Below, piece after piece: positions 59,549-64,000 of a stretch of DNA of 64,000 nt (the stretch's first letter is position 1; every line of letters begins with the position of its first letter). The notes beneath the pieces were generated by a model. It saw nothing but the letters and a program-made list of their open reading frames with translations, had not been told where the DNA came from and searched no databases. A program made the position numbers and the translations under genes. The stretch comes from Trebonia sp963759545 (GTDB taxonomy: Bacteria > Actinomycetota > Actinomycetes > Streptosporangiales > Streptosporangiaceae), in the NCBI GenBank assembly GCA_963759545.1, contig CAVXAB010000031.1, positions 180,475 through 244,474 of the forward strand, given 5' to 3'.

Positions 59549-60540
59549 GGCGCACGCTGATCATCATCCTCATAACGCTCCTGGCCTGCGGCTGTTCTGC
59601 GCACGTCACCACCCGCACCGCCGTGGCGGCCAAGCCGGACACGTCCCGCTTCCTCATCGGCGCGGCCGCCACGAGCGAGGCTCAGTTCCAGCAGGCGATC
59701 GGCGTGCAGCCAGACATCGTCGAGCACTACGCGCGCCCCGGTACCGCCTTCAGCGTCCGTTTCGCCGGGGGCGCCATCCCGCTGATCCAGCTCATGCCGT
59801 ATGACGTCTCCCTCGCGTCCATCGCCAACGGCGAAGAAGACGACTGGCTGCGCTCCTATGCCCGCGCCGTCGCCGGGTACCAGCGCCCGGTGATCCTTGG
59901 CTTCGCTCCCGAGATGAACGGGTCCTGGTACACCTGGGGAGACACGCACGTCAGCCCGACCGAATACATCGCGGCATGGCGGCACGTCGTCGCCGTCTTC
60001 CGCGGCCGGGGCGCACTGAACGTGACCTGGCTGTGGACGGTGAGCGTCGCCGTCATCGCCTCAGGCAGCAGCCCGTCCAACGGGGTCGGGGCGGCGACGC
60101 CGTGGTGGCCGGGGGCCGCGTGGGTGGACTGGGCCGGCGTCGACGGCTACTTCTACCGGAGCTCGGAGAGCTTCGGCACCGTGTTCGGCAACACTCTCAG
60201 CCAGGTCCGCGCCCTCACGCCGAAGCCGGTGCTGATCTCGGAGACCGCGGTCGCGCCCGCCGCGGGAAAGGCCGCCAAGATCCCTGGCCTGTTCGCCGGC
60301 GCCTACGCGGCGGGAGTGGCCGGGCTCGTCTGGTTCGACCTGCCCGGCAACCGCGACTGGCGGCTCGACGAGGACCAGGCGGCACTCGCCGCCTTCCGCG
60401 CGGCAGTCGCGCGGTACCGTAACCCGGCCCCTCCGCCCACCCCGTCTCCCACCGGCACGGCGCCAAGCCCGCCGACAGCGTCTCCCACTGGCATGGGCCC
60501 AAGCCCGCCCGCCCCGTCTCCCACCGGCACGGGGGTCTAG
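59545..60540 (+). CDS. GH26-like beta-glycanase lipoprotein
   Basis: GTG 59545 overlaps the GT2 stop (GTGA). Signal with lipobox LLACGC (Cys about residue 14). The barrel shows GAAATSEAQFQQAIGVQPDI, PLIQLMPYDVSLASIANGEE, the acid/base Glu in LGFAPEMNGSWYTWGD, WLWTVSVAV, VDWAGVDGYFYRSS, and the nucleophile Glu in PVLISETAVAPAAGK, in the order of GH26. The last about 40 residues are Pro/Ser/Thr-rich repeats (PSPTGT-like), a wall-spanning tail. Coupled to the synthase, it probably trims or releases the polymer outside the membrane. Confidence 0.8.
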   Translation: MRRTLIIILITLLACGCSAHVTTRTAVAAKPDTSRFLIGAAATSEAQFQQAIGVQPDIVEHYARPGTAFSVRFAGGAIPLIQLMPYDVSLASIANGEEDDWLRSYARAVAGYQRPVILGFAPEMNGSWYTWGDTHVSPTEYIAAWRHVVAVFRGRGALNVTWLWTVSVAVIASGSSPSNGVGAATPWWPGAAWVDWAGVDGYFYRSSESFGTVFGNTLSQVRALTPKPVLISETAVAPAAGKAAKIPGLFAGAYAAGVAGLVWFDLPGNRDWRLDEDQAALAAFRAAVARYRNPAPPPTPSPTGTAPSPPTASPTGMGPSPPAPSPTGTGV

Positions 60541-60610
60541 CCCGCCCCGCCTCCCACCGGCGGGCGGTCGAGCCTGCGGACGCCGTTGGCGGGCCTGCCG
60601 AGCCCCGCGT

Positions 60611-60791
60611 GCCCGTTTCATCCGGTTTGTCCCGGCTGTACCGCGGCCGAGTCCATGATCATGTGAATTTAGCAGCTAATAAGCTGCGGAATCCACATGA
60701 TCATGGAAAATAGCTTCGATCATGCCACGCCCGGCGCGTGTGGGCCGCGCACCAGCTAACGCACAGCCACTACGCTCACCACGCACCACTA
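60611..60791. repeat. dispersed hairpin element, family B copy 2
   Basis: 181-base homologue of 28354-28532. Stem arms 60654-60677 and 60682-60705 are 24 bp with 3 mismatches and a 4-base loop. Core CATGATCATGTG and CACATGATCATG is fully paired. Flanking blocks CCCGGC, ACCGCGGCC, CCCGGCGCG, CGCGCACCAG and CACCACGCACCA are shared with copy 1. Confidence 0.85.
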
Positions 60792-61302
60792 GGACAACGG
60801 CATCGAGCCGCCTGGCCGGCTGATGCGGAACATGTAGCAGCCGGCGTAGACGTTCCTGGTGTGGATGAACTCGATCGTCGGATCGGCGAAGATGCTGGCG
60901 ATCAGCGCCTCAGCCGTCTCCGCGTCGCCCATCTGGATGGCGTCATAGGCGATCACGCCGTCGTAGCGGTAGGGGCGGAACACCATGGTGGGCCAGTCGC
61001 GGTCAGCCGGCCGGGTAGGCGCCGGTGTCGTCGTACCCGGCGCAGCGGTCGGCGTGCATGAACACCGGACCGCTCTCGGCGTAGGGCCCTGGGCGGGTGA
61101 AGGGCCGGTAGGCGATCACGCACAGGCGATCGCCCGGTGCTGACCGGCTGAGGCAGCAGCGCATGGGCGAGCCACCGTCCTCGTCGGCAGCCGGCACGAG
61201 CGGATTGCCGAAATCGTCGTGTCCGGCGGCGCGGATGCGGTCGAGCACGTCGGCGGGGATCGGCGTGACGCGGAAAGCGGAGTCGGTCGTGGTCGCTGTC
61301 AT
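60789..61302 (-). CDS. DUF1203-like protein, one frameshift
   Basis: ATG 61302 overlaps the MFS stop (ATGA). First part: FRVTPIPADVLDRIRAAGHD, PMRCCLSRSAPGDRLCVIAY, AESGPVFMHADRCAGYDD. At about 61008-61025 the frame slips and the expected end follows: VFRPYRYDGVIAYDAIQMGD, EFIHTRNVYAGCYMFRI. Together they make the typical DUF1203 length (about 165) with its late His and Cys (HTRNVYAGC). The function of the family is unknown. Cotranscribed with the MFS transporter. Confidence 0.72.
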
Positions 61303-62786
61303 GAATTGCTCCCTTGGCTAGCGGCGGTCATGAGGTCGCCGGAACGACGCGGCTTGGCGGTCCCTGTGCGCCGGCCGCCGTCGTCGTTGACGTGGGTGGC
61401 CAGGTAGGCGCCGACGGCGGCGAGCGCGGCCACCACGCCGAGCGCCAGGCTGGTGATGCCGAAGGCGTGACTGGCCTGGGCGCTGCCCGGCGAGGCCGCC
61501 AGTGCCAGGTAGAGACTGCCGAATCCGGCCACCCCAAGCGCTCCGCCGACCTGGGTCGTGGTGGAGGTGACGCCGCTGATGTCCGGCGCGAAGCGAGCAG
61601 GGACGGCCCCCATGATGTGGCCCATCATCGTGGCGAACTGGGTGCCTAGCCCGAGCCCGCCGCTGGCGAGCAGCGCGACGAGCAAGAGGCTGCCGCGGTG
61701 CCCGGTGAGCTGCGTGACGCTGATGGCGAGGTAGGCCACGGCAAGCAGCAGGCATCCCGTGACGGGCAGGACGGGGGCGAGCCGTCTCGGCAGCCGCCCG
61801 GTGATCTGCCCGGCGAGGCCGAACGCCGCCACCCAGGGGACCAGGATCAGCCCGGAGGCCAGCGGGCTGCGGCCGAGGCCCTGCTGGAAATACTGCGCGA
61901 TGGTGAACAGCAGCGCGAAGTACGTGGCCGTCGTCACCGCCAGGCTGATCAGCCCGAGCAGGACGCGGGGCCTGCTGACCGCGGCGGTGTTGACCAGCAC
62001 CGCGCGGCCCGTCGCGGTGGCGCCCTGCTGTCCCTTCAGGAACAGCCAGAACGCGGGGCCGGCCGCGGCAAGGCACAGCCACGTCCACACCGGCCAGCCC
62101 AGACCGTGGCCGAGGGTCAACGGCAGCATGACAAGCAGCACGCTCACCGAGAGCATCGCGGTCCCCGCCAGGTCCAGGCTGGCGGTGCCGCGCCCGGCGT
62201 CGGCGGGCAGCCAGCGGATCGCGGCGGCGATAACCGCGGCGCACACCGGCACGTTGACGAGGAAGATCGCGCGCCACCCGGTGCCGGCGATGTCGGCGGA
62301 GATCAGCACGCCGCCGGCGATCTGCCCGATGACCGCGCCCGCGGACAGGGCGATCGCGTACAGGCCGATCGCGCGCGTCCTGGCACGGCCGTCGAAGTGG
62401 AGTTGGATGCCCGTCATGGTCTGCGGCAACATCATCGCCGCGCCCCCGCCCTGCACGACCCGCGCCGCGATGAGCGCACCGGCGTCCGGAGCCAGGCCGC
62501 AGGCGACCGAGGTCGTCGCGAAGATCGCGAGGCCGATCAGGAACAGCCGCTTGTAGCCGTGCGTCTGGCCCATCCGGGCGCCCGCGATCAGCAGCATCGC
62601 GAAAGCGACGAGGTAGCCGCCGACCACCAGTTCCGCGGCGGCGCCCGAGGCGCCGAGGCTGGTCCTGATGGCCGGCGTCGCGACGTTGGCGATGGTGGCG
62701 TCCACCTGGGCGAGAAACGGCGCCGCGAGCAGCACAGGGAGCAGCGCGCGCGGATGACCGGACCGGGCCGGTGCGATGGTTTGCAT
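61299..62786 (-). CDS. MFS transporter, DHA2 (14-span drug exporter) family
   Basis: ATG 62786 (MQTIAPARSGHPRALLP). Early motif VDATIANVATPAIRTSLG (motif D1-like, with Asp in the first span), GARMGQTHGYKRLFLIGL (motif A), ARVVQGGGAAMMLPQTM (motif B), LSAGAVIGQIAGGVL (motif C). About 14 hydrophobic segments over 495 residues. Exports a small compound by proton antiport. The neighbouring DUF1203 gene overlaps its end. Confidence 0.87.
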   Translation of the reverse strand: MQTIAPARSGHPRALLPVLLAAPFLAQVDATIANVATPAIRTSLGASGAAAELVVGGYLVAFAMLLIAGARMGQTHGYKRLFLIGLAIFATTSVACGLAPDAGALIAARVVQGGGAAMMLPQTMTGIQLHFDGRARTRAIGLYAIALSAGAVIGQIAGGVLISADIAGTGWRAIFLVNVPVCAAVIAAAIRWLPADAGRGTASLDLAGTAMLSVSVLLVMLPLTLGHGLGWPVWTWLCLAAAGPAFWLFLKGQQGATATGRAVLVNTAAVSRPRVLLGLISLAVTTATYFALLFTIAQYFQQGLGRSPLASGLILVPWVAAFGLAGQITGRLPRRLAPVLPVTGCLLLAVAYLAISVTQLTGHRGSLLLVALLASGGLGLGTQFATMMGHIMGAVPARFAPDISGVTSTTTQVGGALGVAGFGSLYLALAASPGSAQASHAFGITSLALGVVAALAAVGAYLATHVNDDGGRRTGTAKPRRSGDLMTAASQGSNS

Positions 62787-62986
62787 ACCCCGCAGACGCC
62801 GCGGCCGGGGCATTCGTGAGGTGGACCACCCAACCGGGCCAAGCAGTCCGTGCCAGAGACACCGTTAACTACGCAATCGCCACTGGTGCAGCTCGTTTCG
62901 AGTGAGGGTTTGGCCGGCGCGCCGGACCCGGCGCACACCTATATAGAACATTTGACAGGGGTCGGTGACCTATTTAGAGTTCTTGC

Positions 62987-63313
62987 ATGGCTTTGCGGTT
63001 GACGGTTCAGGTGCAGCTGGTCGTGCAGGCGCTGCTGCGTGATCCGGCCAGGGAGATGTACGGGCTGGAGCTGTCGGAGGAGACGGGGCTGCAGCCCGGG
63101 ACCGCCTATCCCATTCTGCTGCGGCTGGAACACGAGGGCTGGGTGGTGAGCCGCTGGGAGGACATCGACCCGCGGGTGGAGAAGCGCCCTGCCCGCCGGT
63201 ATTACCGCCTGACGGCGGGCGGCGCGGTGGAGGCCAGTGCCGCCCTCGCGGGGGCGCGGCGCCCTAAGGGCACGGCGCTGCGCCGTCTGGCCGAGGGAGG
63301 CGGCGCCGCATGA
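62987..63313 (+). CDS. PadR-family transcriptional regulator
   Basis: ATG 62987. Winged helix: VQLVVQALLRDPAREMYGLE, LSEETGLQPGTAYPILLRLE, HEGWVVSRWEDIDPR, and the wing RRYYRLTAGGAVEASAALAG. 108 residues, the small PadR-s2 size. The AT-rich upstream stretch has two similar CTAT(A/T)TAGA(A/G) motifs at 62940 and 62971 that may be its sites. It overlaps the membrane protein gene (ATGA) and is divergent from the MFS gene. Confidence 0.87.
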   Translation: MALRLTVQVQLVVQALLRDPAREMYGLELSEETGLQPGTAYPILLRLEHEGWVVSRWEDIDPRVEKRPARRYYRLTAGGAVEASAALAGARRPKGTALRRLAEGGGAA

Positions 63314-63813
63314 TGCCCGACATCGACCCGCGTACGGAGCGGAGGAAGAAGCGGGGGCGCGCCGCCGGTCTCATTATGACCGGCACGCTAGTAACCTCCG
63401 TGCTGTTCCATCCTGGCTGGACGTGGCTCGGCACCAACCCAGAGAACTGGGTGCTGCTTGCTGTCGGCATAGTCGTCGGCGTCGCTGTGGCCCTTAGCGC
63501 TGACCTGCCCGGCGGCCGCGGGAGGGGCGGCACAGAAAGGGGCAGTGGCCTCAGCGGGCGCGGCCGCGATGATGGGCACGCGGGCGCGGCCGCGCACCGG
63601 TGGCGCATGTTGGCCATCGTGTCGCGGCTGATGCCCAGGTCCGCGGGCCGCCGGTGGCTGGCGGAAGTAGAGAGCCTGCTGTCGGAGATCGCGCCCGCCC
63701 GGCGCGGCGCGGCGATCCGCAGCTACCTGCTGTCCGCGCCCGGGCTGGCGGTGATGATGTGGGCACGCGAGGCTCAGCGGCGGGCGCGGCTCGGCCCCCA
63801 GCGCCCGCGGTGA
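63310..63813 (+). CDS. PadR-associated two-part membrane protein
   Basis: ATG 63310 overlaps the PadR stop. N-terminal basic region, spans GLIMTGTLVTSVLFHPGW and WVLLAVGIVVGVAVALSA, a Gly/Arg-rich linker, then a domain with RSAGRRWLAEVESLLSEIAP and the end LSAPGLAVMMWAREAQRRAR. The second part resembles proteins usually encoded beside PadR genes in actinobacteria (recall). No enzymatic motif seen. Confidence 0.65.
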   Translation: MMPDIDPRTERRKKRGRAAGLIMTGTLVTSVLFHPGWTWLGTNPENWVLLAVGIVVGVAVALSADLPGGRGRGGTERGSGLSGRGRDDGHAGAAAHRWRMLAIVSRLMPRSAGRRWLAEVESLLSEIAPARRGAAIRSYLLSAPGLAVMMWAREAQRRARLGPQRPR

Positions 63814-64000
63814 CAGCCGTTGATCCCGTGGTCACCGCTGTTACCGCAGCCGCGATGGGCCGCTTGCTCTCGGCGGCACCACAGCGGGCCGCCACCGGGA
63901 ACCCGCTCGTCGGCACCCACCCAGGCCACTTACCCGAGCCAGCCGCCTGCCGCAACCGCCCTGCGGGTTTTCGAAGATCGTGGATATTTAGACCTGCTAT

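Noticed and set aside
63814..64000. Right-edge sequence as start of a further gene
   Set aside because: Only 187 bases, mostly without a start signal; nothing identifiable on either strand.

Overview
The window reads as chromosomal DNA of a high-GC actinomycete. It has very strong G/C third positions, frequent GTG starts, ATGA/GTGA stop-start overlaps, twin-arginine and lipoprotein signals, many TetR/IclR/PadR/XRE regulators and a SoxR-type iron-sulfur MerR protein. Gene content would fit Streptosporangiales or a related filamentous group, but nothing here fixes the genus. No rRNA, tRNA, CRISPR array, transposase or phage gene was seen.

Layout. 0-5.8 kb: the end of an ABC-type membrane protein and a partner membrane protein, a TetR gene divergent from a TIM-barrel glycosidase-like gene across a 28-bp palindrome, then a membrane-anchored protein with 21 tandem 12-residue repeats next to an ECF sigma factor. 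6.2-12.4 kb: zinc alcohol dehydrogenase, Tat-exported PQQ dehydrogenase, secreted ThuA-like protein and a frameshifted flavoprotein. 12.4-23.5 kb: a divergent catabolic cluster. One arm (reverse) is aldehyde dehydrogenase, ThDP decarboxylase-like enzyme and a five-gene branched-chain-amino-acid-type ABC importer. The other arm is an IclR regulator, a class III CoA-transferase and a citryl-CoA-lyase-like protein. 23.5-33.9 kb: isomerase-like gene, TetR, acetate-transporter-family gene, D-aminoacylase-like amidohydrolase, a repeat-rich spacer, an XRE regulator broken by a 14-bp duplication, a second zinc dehydrogenase, aldo/keto reductase, hemerythrin-domain protein and a D-2-hydroxyacid dehydrogenase.

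34-38.3 kb is a reverse-strand ABC ATPase / ABC-2 permease / barrel protein / histidine kinase / response regulator group with an exceptional density of frameshifts. 38.4-47 kb: cupin, two amidohydrolases flanking a Rieske protein, a GT87-like membrane glycosyltransferase, methyltransferase, endonuclease/phosphatase-family protein and a monooxygenase-like small protein. 47-50.8 kb: a TetR gene divergent from a 2-oxoacid dehydrogenase operon (E1alpha, E1beta, E2) that ends in a strong terminator. 51-64 kb: LuxR-type regulator and aldo/keto reductase, MMPL transporter, SDR and QueA-like genes divergent from soxR, a GT2 synthase with a GH26-like lipoprotein, a DUF1203-like protein with an MFS exporter, and a PadR/membrane-protein pair.

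The most distinctive observations are: the 12-residue repeat protein beside the ECF sigma gene; a VPAGS-encoding minisatellite at the livM/livG junction, in which one extra C separates what would otherwise be a permease-ATPase fusion; two families of dispersed intergenic hairpins; and the import/CoA-transfer/lyase/decarboxylase/dehydrogenase gene set, which suggests a complete pathway of unknown substrate. About fourteen genes carry apparent frameshifts, so read errors must be excluded before calling any of them pseudogenes.
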